Source: Actinomadura sp. WMMA1423
GTDB taxonomy: Bacteria > Actinomycetota > Actinomycetes > Streptosporangiales > Streptosporangiaceae
Length of the DNA stretch: 64,000 bases
Direction of reading: 5' to 3'
NCBI RefSeq assembly: GCF_006547145.1
Contig: NZ_CP041244.1
Span: 496,001-560,000 of the forward strand
Shown here in pieces: positions 8,063 to 15,328 of the stretch. Every line of letters starts with the position of its first letter. Positions within the stretch are counted from its first letter, which is position 1. Under the pieces are notes generated by a model. That model did not search any database. It had not been told where the DNA came from and saw nothing but the letters and a program-made list of their open reading frames with translations. A program made the translations under genes and the position numbers.

Positions 8063-11000
8063 CTACGGCTCTGTCACTGCCCGGAGGTTGCTACGCACGA
8101 TCCCGGTTGTCGGGTGGTCAGCGCCCAGCACCCGCTCGCAGTCGATGAGGGTCTGCTCGTACATCGAGATCGCCCGACCCAAATCCCCCGCTGCCTCGTA
8201 GACGCCAGCGAGGTTGTTGCGAGAAGTCAAGGTATCGGGGTGGTCGGCCCCCAGCACCCGCTCGCGGTCGGTGAGGGTCTGCTCGTACATCGAGATCGCC
8301 CGGCCCAAATCCCCCACCTCGTTATAGGCGTAGGCGAGGTTGTTGCGGGAGGTCAGGGTATCGGGGTGGTCGGCCCCCAGCACCCGCTCGCGGTCGGTGA
8401 GGGTCTGCTCGTACATCGAGATCGCCCGGCCCAAATCCCCCGCCGTCTGGTAGGCGCTGGCGAGGTTGTTGCGAGAAGTCAGGGTCGAGGGGTGGTCGGC
8501 CCCCAGCACCCGCTCGCAGTCGGTGAGGGTCTGCTCGTACATCGAGATCGCCCGACCCAAATCCCCCGCCGCCTCGTAGGCGCCAGCGAGGTTGTTGCGA
8601 GAAGTCAAGGCATCGGGGTGGTCGGCCCCCAGCACCCGCTCGCGGTCGGTGAGGGTCTGCTCGTACATCGAGATCGCCCGGCCCAAATCCCCCACCTCGT
8701 TATAGGCGTAGGCGAGGTTGTTGCGGGAGGTCAGGGTATCGGGGTGGTCGGCCCCCAGCACCCGCTCGCGGTCGGTGAGGGTCTGCTCGTACATCGAGAT
8801 CGCCCGGCCCAAATCCCCCGCCGCCTTGTAGACGCCAGCGAGGTTGTTGCAAGAAGTCAGGGTCGAGGGGTGGTCGGCCCCCAGCACCCGCTCGCGGTCG
8901 GTGAGGGTCTGCTCCAGCAGCGAAATCGCCCGGCCCAAATCCCCCGCCGCCTCGTAGACGCCAGCGAGGTTGTTGCGAGAAGTCAGGGTCGAGGGGTGGT
9001 CGGCCCCCAGCACCCGCTCGCAGTCGGTGAGGGTCTGCTCGTACATCGAGATCGCCCGGCCCAAATCCCCCACCTCGCTATAGGCGTAGGCGAGGTTGTT
9101 GCGAGAAGTCAGGGTCGAGGGGTGGTCGGCCCCCAGCACCCGCTCGCAGTCGGTGAGGGTCTGCTCGTACATCGAGATCGCCCGGCCCAAATCCCCCACC
9201 TCGCTATAGGCGTAGGCGAGGTTGTTGCGAGAAGTCAGGGTCGAGGGGTGGTCGGCCCCCAGCACCCGCTCGCGGTCGGTGAGGGTCTGCTCGTACATCG
9301 GGATCGCCCGGCCCAAATCCCCCGCCGCCTTGTAGACGCCAGCGAGGTTGTTGCGAGAAGTCAGGGTCGAGGGGTGGTCGGCCCCCAGCACCCGCTCGCG
9401 GTCGGTGAGGGTCTGCTCGTACATCGGGATCGCCCGGCCCAAATCCCCCGCCGCCTTGTAGACGCCAGCAAGGTTGTTGCGAGAAGTCAGGCTGTGGGGG
9501 TGGTCGGGGCCGCGCAGTCGTTGGGCAGTGGCCAGGGCGCGCTCGAAGTAGGCGATGGCGCGGGTCAGCAGTCCTTGGTTCTGCAGGAAGGCGGCGGCGC
9601 GGTCGAGTAGCAGGCTGAGCCAGGTGTCGTCGGTGCTGGAAGGCGTGTGGGCGGCCAGCGCGTCGATGTGAGGCAGTAGTTGCCGCCACCGTGGCCATCC
9701 GCCTGGATCGACGACGTCGGCGGGGCGGGTCTGGTTCAGCAGTCGGGTGGCGGTGTGACGGGCGGCGGTGATGGCCTCGGGACCGCGGTGGGGGTCGCGG
9801 TCCTCGACTGGGCGGTGGGTGTCGGGGGTGCGGGCGACGGCTTGGACGAGGCGGTGGACGGTGACGGTGTCGGGGGTGAGGGTGATCATGTTGTAGGCGG
9901 CGAGCTTGCCCAGCGCGGCCTGCAGTAGCGGCGGCGCGGCGTTCTCCTGCCATCCCTCCAGCCCGGCGAGACCATCGAGCAGGGTGCGTGGGACGGCTTC
10001 GGGCGCGTACCAGGCCAGGACCCGCAGCAGTTCACCGGCCAGTGGAGTGTCGGCGGTAATCCGGTCCAGGGTGATCCGCCAGATCCGCGCGATCGTCCGC
10101 GCGTCACTACCGGCATCACCAGCGGTGCCGGTGGGGCTGCCCTCGGCGGCCTGGTGATACATCACCGCCGGCGAAGCCGCGAGCAGGTCCAGGTAACCGC
10201 GCGGGGACAGCTGGTTTTGGAGCAGGTAGGCGGCGGCCTGCTCGACCGCCAGCGGCAGGCACCCCAACTCGGCCACCAACTCGGCCGCGCCGTCCAGACC
10301 TGCGCCGCCGGATCCGGCGGCGGCCCGTTCGGGGGCGGCGATTTGCGTGAGCAGGTCGATGGCTTGTTCCTCGGTGAGGACGTCCAGCCGCAGCACCCTG
10401 GCCCCGTACCGGTGCCAGCCTTGCCCGAGGCGGCTGGTGACCAGGACCCGGCCGCGCATCGTGCGGTCCAGCAGCGGCGCGATGTGACCGGGGTCGGTGA
10501 GGTTGTCCAAGACCACCAGCCACCCGGAGTGGCAACCCAGCCAGGCCAGCCCCCGCTCGGCGAGCGCCTCCAACTCCAGCGCCGTCCTCAGCTCCGGCTG
10601 CAGCGCGGCCGCCAGACCGGCGAGCCCTGCCTGCACGGCCGCGGCAGTGTCGGCGGTGATCCACCACACCGGATCAAACACCGCCTCACCGAGCCCCACC
10701 CGAGCCTCGGCCGCGGGGTGCGCAGCGCGGGCGGCGTGGGTGCCGGCGTAGCGGGCGGCCAGGGTGGACTTGCCCACCCCGCCCAGCCCATGCACCGCGG
10801 CCACCACCACCCCACCCGGCGCCCGCAACGCCGCATCCAGCTCATCGAGCTCGTCGCCGCGGCCGACGAACACCTGCCGGTGCCCCGGAACGTTCACCAA
10901 TCCCGGCGGCGCCGCCACCTCGGAGACCGGCCGCACCGCCTCTGGCGGCAATACGGTCGAGTTGTTGATGTTCAGATCCCGGCCGGCCTGGTTGAGCTGG

Positions 11001-11107
11001 CTGTGCCCGGACGCGGTCCCTTCCAGGCGCACCCGCGGACTGTCAGCACGATCGGCGGAGTCGGCGCCATCAGTGCTGCCGGAAGGGCCTGGTGGCGGAA
11101 CGCTCAC
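8063..11107 (-). CDS. STAND NTPase with TPR repeats (NLR-like) and N-terminal amyloid-type motif
   Basis: 1014 residues. A disordered N-terminus carries a short motif, SGHSQLNQAGRDLNINN (residues 33-49), which nearly repeats at the C-terminus of the adjacent membrane protein. An NB-ARC/STAND ATPase follows: P-loop GLGGVGKST (107-115), Walker B VVLDN (198-202), a sensor-like VTSR (223-226) and winged-helix-like sequence. From about residue 540 there are eleven near-identical 42-residue TPR units ending with a partial copy. This is the layout of bacterial NLR-type sensors: repeats detect a cue, the ATPase oligomerises, and the N-terminal motif recruits an effector. Its start overlaps the upstream gene's stop by 4 nt. 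It lacks a fused effector domain, so the neighbour probably supplies it. Antiphage function is inferred, not shown. Confidence 0.85.
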   Translation of the reverse strand: MSVPPPGPSGSTDGADSADRADSPRVRLEGTASGHSQLNQAGRDLNINNSTVLPPEAVRPVSEVAAPPGLVNVPGHRQVFVGRGDELDELDAALRAPGGVVVAAVHGLGGVGKSTLAARYAGTHAARAAHPAAEARVGLGEAVFDPVWWITADTAAAVQAGLAGLAAALQPELRTALELEALAERGLAWLGCHSGWLVVLDNLTDPGHIAPLLDRTMRGRVLVTSRLGQGWHRYGARVLRLDVLTEEQAIDLLTQIAAPERAAAGSGGAGLDGAAELVAELGCLPLAVEQAAAYLLQNQLSPRGYLDLLAASPAVMYHQAAEGSPTGTAGDAGSDARTIARIWRITLDRITADTPLAGELLRVLAWYAPEAVPRTLLDGLAGLEGWQENAAPPLLQAALGKLAAYNMITLTPDTVTVHRLVQAVARTPDTHRPVEDRDPHRGPEAITAARHTATRLLNQTRPADVVDPGGWPRWRQLLPHIDALAAHTPSSTDDTWLSLLLDRAAAFLQNQGLLTRAIAYFERALATAQRLRGPDHPHSLTSRNNLAGVYKAAGDLGRAIPMYEQTLTDRERVLGADHPSTLTSRNNLAGVYKAAGDLGRAIPMYEQTLTDRERVLGADHPSTLTSRNNLAYAYSEVGDLGRAISMYEQTLTDCERVLGADHPSTLTSRNNLAYAYSEVGDLGRAISMYEQTLTDCERVLGADHPSTLTSRNNLAGVYEAAGDLGRAISLLEQTLTDRERVLGADHPSTLTSCNNLAGVYKAAGDLGRAISMYEQTLTDRERVLGADHPDTLTSRNNLAYAYNEVGDLGRAISMYEQTLTDRERVLGADHPDALTSRNNLAGAYEAAGDLGRAISMYEQTLTDCERVLGADHPSTLTSRNNLASAYQTAGDLGRAISMYEQTLTDRERVLGADHPDTLTSRNNLAYAYNEVGDLGRAISMYEQTLTDRERVLGADHPDTLTSRNNLAGVYEAAGDLGRAISMYEQTLIDCERVLGADHPTTGIVRSNLRAVTEP
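8105..9490. repeat. Eleven tandem 126-bp TPR-coding repeats
   Basis: Each unit encodes 42 residues beginning LTSRNNLA and ending GADHPST or GADHPDT. The GDLGRAI segment is invariant and most copies continue with SMYEQTLTD. Differences concentrate at unit residues 9-15 (forms such as GVYKAAG, YAYSEVG, YAYNEVG, GVYEAAG, SAYQTAG, GAYEAAG), at IPMYE/ISLLE, and at Arg/Cys before ERVLG. Units 1 and 2 encode identical protein, as do 3 and 4, showing recent duplication or gene conversion. Copy number may vary between strains. Confidence 0.95.
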
Positions 11108-11484
11108 TGATCGTTGATGGTCAGGTCACCGCCGGCCTGGTTGAGCCGGCCGTGCCCGGACACGTTGCCGGTGATCTGCGTGTTGGTGCCCCTGTCACCG
11201 GTGGACACGATGGCGCTGTTGGTGGCGTTGCTGCGCAGGTTGACCGACCGCCCGCCTAGTGCCTGGTCGGGCTGCTGGCCGGTGTCGGGGGTGCGGCGGG
11301 CCACGCTCATCCCGTACACCGCCATCACCAGCCCGGCGATCCCCACGACCGCGCCGATCACTCCGATGGTGTCGCCCCAGTGGAACCCCTTCACCGCGAA
11401 GTACACGATCAATCCGATCACCGATACGGCCGCGATGAGTCCGCCGGCCCATGTCAGTACGCGCCCCGTCATGGCCGACATCAT
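11104..11484 (-). CDS. Two-TM protein with C-terminal amyloid-type motif, candidate effector
   Basis: 126 residues from ATG 11484. Two closely spaced hydrophobic helices (about 10-32 and 38-60) with a very short loop are followed by a polar Asn/Thr/Ser/Gly-rich tail ending SGHGRLNQAGGDLTIND. That tail matches the N-terminal motif of the downstream STAND protein at 12 of 17 positions. The two genes overlap by 4 nt. Known bacterial NLR systems use matching amyloid motifs to pass a signal to an effector encoded next door. A membrane hairpin effector would suggest pore formation or membrane disruption. Function is inferred. Confidence 0.75.
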   Translation of the reverse strand: MMSAMTGRVLTWAGGLIAAVSVIGLIVYFAVKGFHWGDTIGVIGAVVGIAGLVMAVYGMSVARRTPDTGQQPDQALGGRSVNLRSNATNSAIVSTGDRGTNTQITGNVSGHGRLNQAGGDLTINDQ

Positions 11485-11513
11485 CGACCCGCCCGCCCGA
11501 CGGGAACAGGTCA

Positions 11514-11846
11514 TCAGGCACACCCGCCACAACTGGACACCAACCCGCTCGACGTCGAGAACCCGTAATCCCGCACTCGCACCTCCGAAACGATCAAGAT
11601 CATTTCGTTGATGCATTGACCCCTTGAACCTAAGTTCGATATTTGGATGTTCACCGCTCCAGAGCGCTGCGAAGTTGTCAAGAGTCGCTCGCCGGGGCTG
11701 AGGCTCGGCCAAGCAACCCGTACCCCCTCTCCGCAAGGCTCGATCCGCCAGCCCGGCGGCACGTGCGCCGCGTCGCAAGCCAGGATGATTACCCAGAGCG
11801 CGGCCAGGAGGCACAGAGCGTCGGGTTGGAGGGTGTGGCGCTTCAT
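11514..11846 (-). CDS. Small membrane-anchored protein, unknown
   Basis: 110 residues; its ATG overlaps the stop of the preceding 294-aa gene by 4 nt, which supports translation. One hydrophobic segment (LCLLAALWVIILACDAA) lies near the N-terminus, followed by a Cys-containing soluble part. The last 50 residues are coded by noticeably less GC-rich DNA (11570-11650) that also looks like a promoter region for the two-TM/STAND pair, with GAAC-CTAA-GTTC at 11626-11637. The true 3' end or usefulness of the tail is therefore doubtful. Confidence 0.45.
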   Translation of the reverse strand: MKRHTLQPDALCLLAALWVIILACDAAHVPPGWRIEPCGEGVRVAWPSLSPGERLLTTSQRSGAVNIQISNLGSRGQCINEMILIVSEVRVRDYGFSTSSGLVSSCGGCA

Positions 11847-12727
11847 GGGCTGGTGGTTTCCTTGGTCCGCTTCTTCTTCGCGCGGGCGATGTTCCATGCG
11901 GCGACGTCCTTCATGAGGTCGCTGAACGCTGGGTCGTCGGGGGTGTCTTCGTAGCGGTGGCCGCAGGAGCGGCAGATGGCGTAGTCCTCCAGGCCGACGA
12001 CGCCGTCCGGGCGGACCATGTGGCCGCGCTCCCCGCAGTCGGGTTGCGTACACGGGACGGGGAGGTCGACGTCCGAGCCGGTCAGTCCGAGCCGGCGGCG
12101 AGCGCGAGCGGCAAGGTCGAAGAACTCGTTGCTGGCATCGCCTCCGCCAAGGGCCGGGTACGAGGTGGCGTAGCCGGCGGCGTAGTGGCGGATGACCATG
12201 ACGTCGTCGGGGAGTTCGTCTGCGGCCTGGAGGCTGATGTAGCGGACCATCTCGCCCGCGCCCAGGGCTAGGAGCGCGTCGACGTGCTTGGCGAGGAACC
12301 AGGCCATCGCGCGGATTGCGGTCTGCTGGTTCATCCGGCCGATCTGCGCGGTGGTGAAGCCGCCGCCGCCCGCGGCGGCGTCGACGCGCTCGTACCAGGA
12401 CGCGGCCACGTGGTAGATGGTCCGCATCAGTTCGTCCATGCCGGTGTTGACCAGGGACGGAGGGGTGGGGCGTCCGGTCGGGCGTGCGTCGGCGCCGTGC
12501 TGCGGCGCGGGGTGGTCGCCGAGCATGGAGTTAGCGACGTCGTAGAGACCGGGGAGGGCGATGATCGTCCGCATGAGCCCGGCACGGTCGGCGTCGCACA
12601 GTGTGCGGTAGCCGAGGGCGGGCTGATGGAGGGTTCGGCCGTTCTCCCGGACGATCGCCGCTGAGATGCAGCGGGTTCCGCGTGCGCACGGGCGGCGGTC
12701 GTCGTCCATGTGGTTGCCATGGCTCAT
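11843..12727 (-). CDS. Phage-type hypothetical with C-terminal zinc ribbon
   Basis: 294 residues from ATG 12727, which follows GGAGGGAGAGCC. The N-terminal part has paired cysteines (CARGTRC) and the C-terminal part a second zinc-ribbon-like set, CTQPDCGERGH and then CRSCGH, about residues 238-275. The region between is helical with no recognised motif. It is a soluble DNA- or protein-binding candidate in the early operon; similar proteins are common in actinomycete prophage-like regions. Function unknown. Confidence 0.65.
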   Translation of the reverse strand: MSHGNHMDDDRRPCARGTRCISAAIVRENGRTLHQPALGYRTLCDADRAGLMRTIIALPGLYDVANSMLGDHPAPQHGADARPTGRPTPPSLVNTGMDELMRTIYHVAASWYERVDAAAGGGGFTTAQIGRMNQQTAIRAMAWFLAKHVDALLALGAGEMVRYISLQAADELPDDVMVIRHYAAGYATSYPALGGGDASNEFFDLAARARRRLGLTGSDVDLPVPCTQPDCGERGHMVRPDGVVGLEDYAICRSCGHRYEDTPDDPAFSDLMKDVAAWNIARAKKKRTKETTSP

Positions 12728-12873
12728 GGCTCTCCCTCCTCGTTTGGCGTGTTGTGGCAGGTCAGGGGTTAAGAGGCTCGCGCTCCGGGCGGCTGGCACG
12801 CGTGGGGCTGAGCGGTCGCGGGGAGGTGGCGGTGCACATCGCGTCGGGCCAGCGCTTTCCGGGAGCGGGCGTG

Positions 12874-13299
12874 TTAGAGCCGTAATCCCTTCCGGTGGGC
12901 GCCGAGGGCGGCGGCCTCATACTCGGCGTAGACGCACGCCGGGATTTTGCCGCGCGGCGGGCATAGGACGCCGGCGGCCGCGGCCCATGCACGGACCTGG
13001 GTCGGGGTGGGAGCGGATCGCGGCGGGGCGGTCTGGGTCCGCACGCGGTCAGCGTCCAGATGTCCGCCAAGCGCGGCGAGGACGACGGCGTGGACCGGGC
13101 CGGTCGCGTTGAGCTTGTCCGCGGCGCTGGTCAGGACGCGGCGGAACGTTCGGGGAGAGACGCCCAGATGGAGTGCTGCCTGGTCCTGGCTGAGGCCGAT
13201 CGCGCTCGTGGTGAGCACGTCCACTTCCAACGCGGTGAGCTTCTCAGGCTCGGAGTCGGCCGCCGTCCCGTCGTCGGTCAAGTCAGGGGCGGTGGCCAT
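12874..13299 (-). CDS. LuxR-type HTH fused to Lsr2-like DNA-binding domain
   Basis: 141 residues. Residues about 20-70 (LTALEVDVLTTSAIGLSQDQ then AALHLGVSPRTFRRVL) resemble a GerE/LuxR helix-turn-helix. The C-terminal part, VRAWAAAAGVLCPPRGKIPA followed by CVYAEYEAA, matches the Lsr2 C-terminal domain pattern (VREWA...G..V..RGR(I/V)P...V..YEAA), which binds AT-rich DNA. The Lsr2 dimerisation domain is absent. The start overlaps the upstream stop by 1 nt (TGATG). It may regulate the element or compete with host Lsr2 silencing; that is inference. Confidence 0.65.
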   Translation of the reverse strand: MATAPDLTDDGTAADSEPEKLTALEVDVLTTSAIGLSQDQAALHLGVSPRTFRRVLTSAADKLNATGPVHAVVLAALGGHLDADRVRTQTAPPRSAPTPTQVRAWAAAAGVLCPPRGKIPACVYAEYEAAALGAHRKGLRL

Positions 13300-14075
13300 C
13301 AGAACGCGCCTTCCGCGCATTGCAGTACGGTCAAGCCCAGTTCCCGCCACATCGCCACGACGCTGGCCCGGTCGTCGAGGACGGCGGTGACCCGCTTCGG
13401 TACGACGAACCTCTCGTACAGTTCCCGCTTGACGATCGTGTCGCGCCGGTAGTCGCCGGCGGTGCGCATCAGCAGCGCCTCACCGGGGACCCCGACGTGT
13501 TCGGCCAGCCATGCTCCGGTGGAGGTGCGGCATTCGCACGAGCGGCCGGACACGTAGATGATTCGGTGCCCCGCCGCGTCGAGGGCCTGCACGATCGAGA
13601 TGACCGGCCGGTTCGGGAGGTCCTCCCCCACCCGGGCCCAATCGAAGGGGCTGCGGACGTCCGGGCGGGTCTCATCGCGGAGGGCGACGGTTCCGTCGAC
13701 GTCGACCAGGTACAGCTGGCCCGGGGCGGCGGGTTCGGCGAGCTGGATGCCGAGGGCATCGGCCATGAGCTCGTTCAAGGTCATTCGCGTGCTGGCGGTG
13801 AACTTGGTCAGCGCGGTGCGGCCGGCCGCGGCAGGGTGCAGGCCGAGGTCGTCGTGCGCCTGGCGCAGCCCTTCGGGCGTGAGGTGGTAGTAGCGGACGC
13901 CCTCATGCCACCTGCCTTCTACGAGGTCGTCGATCTCCAGTCGCTCCAGGGCGTCGGCGGCGACCCTCGGCGACAGGCTGGTGACGTCGGCCAGGCGCTG
14001 GACATCGATGTTGTCGGCGCGGGTCAGCAGAGCGAGCTGGATCCGCCGCGCGAACTCGTGGTTGTGCTCGGGCAT
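13299..14075 (-). CDS. Winged-helix protein fused to PNK-type HAD phosphatase
   Basis: 258 residues. The first about 75 look like a winged helix domain (LADVTSLSPRVAADALERLE and a wing ending YYHLTPEG). The C-terminal part is a HAD phosphatase of the T4 polynucleotide kinase 3'-phosphatase type: YLVDVDGTVAL with nucleophile D125 and acid D127, then IIYVSGRS (motif II) and VLDDRASVV (motif III). The kinase domain usual in PNK is missing. It probably removes 3' phosphates from nucleic-acid ends or modified nucleotides. Translationally coupled (TGATG) to its upstream neighbour. Confidence 0.75.
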   Translation of the reverse strand: MPEHNHEFARRIQLALLTRADNIDVQRLADVTSLSPRVAADALERLEIDDLVEGRWHEGVRYYHLTPEGLRQAHDDLGLHPAAAGRTALTKFTASTRMTLNELMADALGIQLAEPAAPGQLYLVDVDGTVALRDETRPDVRSPFDWARVGEDLPNRPVISIVQALDAAGHRIIYVSGRSCECRTSTGAWLAEHVGVPGEALLMRTAGDYRRDTIVKRELYERFVVPKRVTAVLDDRASVVAMWRELGLTVLQCAEGAF

Positions 14076-14521
14076 CAGGGGGTCTCCGTGGGGGTGTGGG
14101 CGTGGCGGTGGGCGGCTTCCATCGCCGCGTAGGTGGGGAACAGCTCTGGCCAGCCGCGGCCGGGCCGCAGGGCGGCGGCGGGGAGCGCTCCGACCGCGAC
14201 GGCGAACCGGACGGTGAGGTGGAATTGGCCGACGATGGCGAGCCATGCTGCGCACAACCAGCCCGGCACCAGCTCGATCGCGTGGCAGCCGAACATGGGG
14301 GCGCCGACCGGCGCTTCCTGGCCGGGTGCGCCGATGGTGCCGGCGGCGTACTCGGCGAGGTTCGGGTAGGCGATGCGGTGGACGGTGTCGACCCGCCAGG
14401 GGCAGGTAGGGCAGGGCCGGGCGCAGCGCGCGATGGGTGTCCCGACGGTGCGTAGGGCGCGCGGCTCCGCGGGGTGCCTCATCTCGATTTCTGCGAGAGG
14501 AAGGCGGGTCGGGGGGCTCAT
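14075..14521 (-). CDS. DUF6283-like CPTCPWR protein
   Basis: 148 residues from ATG 14521, with AAGGA about 8 nt upstream. The motif RPCPTCPWR, then PMFGCHA and GWLCAAWL, fit a small Cys/His metal-binding family common in actinophages and Streptomyces prophages (recalled as DUF6283). The arrangement C-x2-C ... C-H ... C suggests one bound zinc or an iron-sulfur site. The function of the family is unknown. It sits in the early operon between a zinc-finger protein and the PNK-type phosphatase. Confidence 0.7.
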   Translation of the reverse strand: MSPPTRLPLAEIEMRHPAEPRALRTVGTPIARCARPCPTCPWRVDTVHRIAYPNLAEYAAGTIGAPGQEAPVGAPMFGCHAIELVPGWLCAAWLAIVGQFHLTVRFAVAVGALPAAALRPGRGWPELFPTYAAMEAAHRHAHTPTETP

Positions 14522-14540
14522 CGTGGTGTTCCTTCCGTGG

Positions 14541-15074
14541 TCACAGCAAGGCGGTCTGGACGGGGCCTGGGGCGGGCGCGGGCTCTGCTGGTCGCGGCGC
14601 GGGCGCAGCGACGGGGCTGGGGCGGGGAGGCGTGCGGTAGGGGTGTCTTCGGGCTGCGGCGCGGGAGTTCTGGACGGCGGCCCGTTCGGTGCGTCGCCGG
14701 TCGAGGGGTTCGGCGCAGATCTCGCGGAGGATCCGCTTGGACGCGTTCTCGGCCTTGGACTCCCAACGGCAGGTCCCGCACCGGCCGACCTGGTTGTAGT
14801 GGCGGCACAGCTGCATCTGGCCGGACGCTGCGGCGCGGGCGTTGCGATTGTTGAGGCGCGCCTCATGCGACGGCGGCTTCTGCCCGGTGGGGAGCGTGAA
14901 GGGATCGACCTGCTGCTCGGCGTAGATCCGGAGGGCCTCGACGCGGGCCGGGCCGAGGATCTGCGCGCAGTGGTCGCCGACGAACCATTCCTTGCTGGCG
15001 TGCAGGGGTCGCCCGCACTTCAGGCAGGTGTGGGTGTCGGTCGCGGCCAGGGTCGGGCGTCGGCGGCGGGTCAC
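14541..15074 (-). CDS. Zinc-finger early protein (DUF6011-like N-terminus)
   Basis: 177 residues; the GTG start overlaps the previous stop by 4 nt. The N-terminus CLKCGRPLHASKEWFVGDHC resembles the small Cys4 domain recalled as DUF6011 (CxxCGRPL...G..C). A second cluster, CRHYNQVGRCGTC, lies near residues 90-103. The C-terminal 40 residues are Pro/Ala-rich and probably disordered. Likely nucleic-acid or protein binding; function unknown. Confidence 0.6.
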   Translation of the reverse strand: MTRRRRPTLAATDTHTCLKCGRPLHASKEWFVGDHCAQILGPARVEALRIYAEQQVDPFTLPTGQKPPSHEARLNNRNARAAASGQMQLCRHYNQVGRCGTCRWESKAENASKRILREICAEPLDRRRTERAAVQNSRAAARRHPYRTPPRPSPVAAPAPRPAEPAPAPGPVQTALL

Positions 15075-15328
15075 TGGTCACCCCACAGGTGCCGGGCGGC
15101 GGCAGCGGGGTCGCCGAGCTGGCGGGTGAGGTCGGCGAGGCGGGCGAGGCCGGCGGCGAGCTCGCGGCAGTCCGTTCGCGTCAGCTCATCGGACTCAGCC
15201 GGGATCTGCGGGTACGGCTGCGCGGCGTCGTGGTCGCCGTTGCCGCCCGATCGGGGCGCGTAGCGGTCTAGGAGCCGGGCGGCGATGGTTGCGGCCGTGG
15301 CAGCGATCTTGGTGCGGAGGGCGGTCAT
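15071..15328 (-). CDS. Small helical hypothetical protein
   Basis: 85 residues. The ATG at 15328 overlaps the stop of the initiator gene by 4 nt and its own stop overlaps the next GTG, giving firm operon support. Two Ala-rich amphipathic helices flank an acidic linker; the C-terminus (ELAAGLARLADLTRQLGDPA) looks like a dimerising helix. It may be an accessory replication protein from its position only. Confidence 0.6.
   Translation of the reverse strand: MTALRTKIAATAATIAARLLDRYAPRSGGNGDHDAAQPYPQIPAESDELTRTDCRELAAGLARLADLTRQLGDPAAAARHLWGDQ

Noticed and set aside
8105..9490. Regular tandem repeats considered as a CRISPR array
   Set aside because: There are no unique spacers; the 126-bp units are contiguous and coding.
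8114..9610. 498-aa open frame on the plus strand with repetitive sequence
   Set aside because: It is the antisense shadow of the TPR repeats in the STAND gene; the minus-strand frame has a coherent TPR signature.
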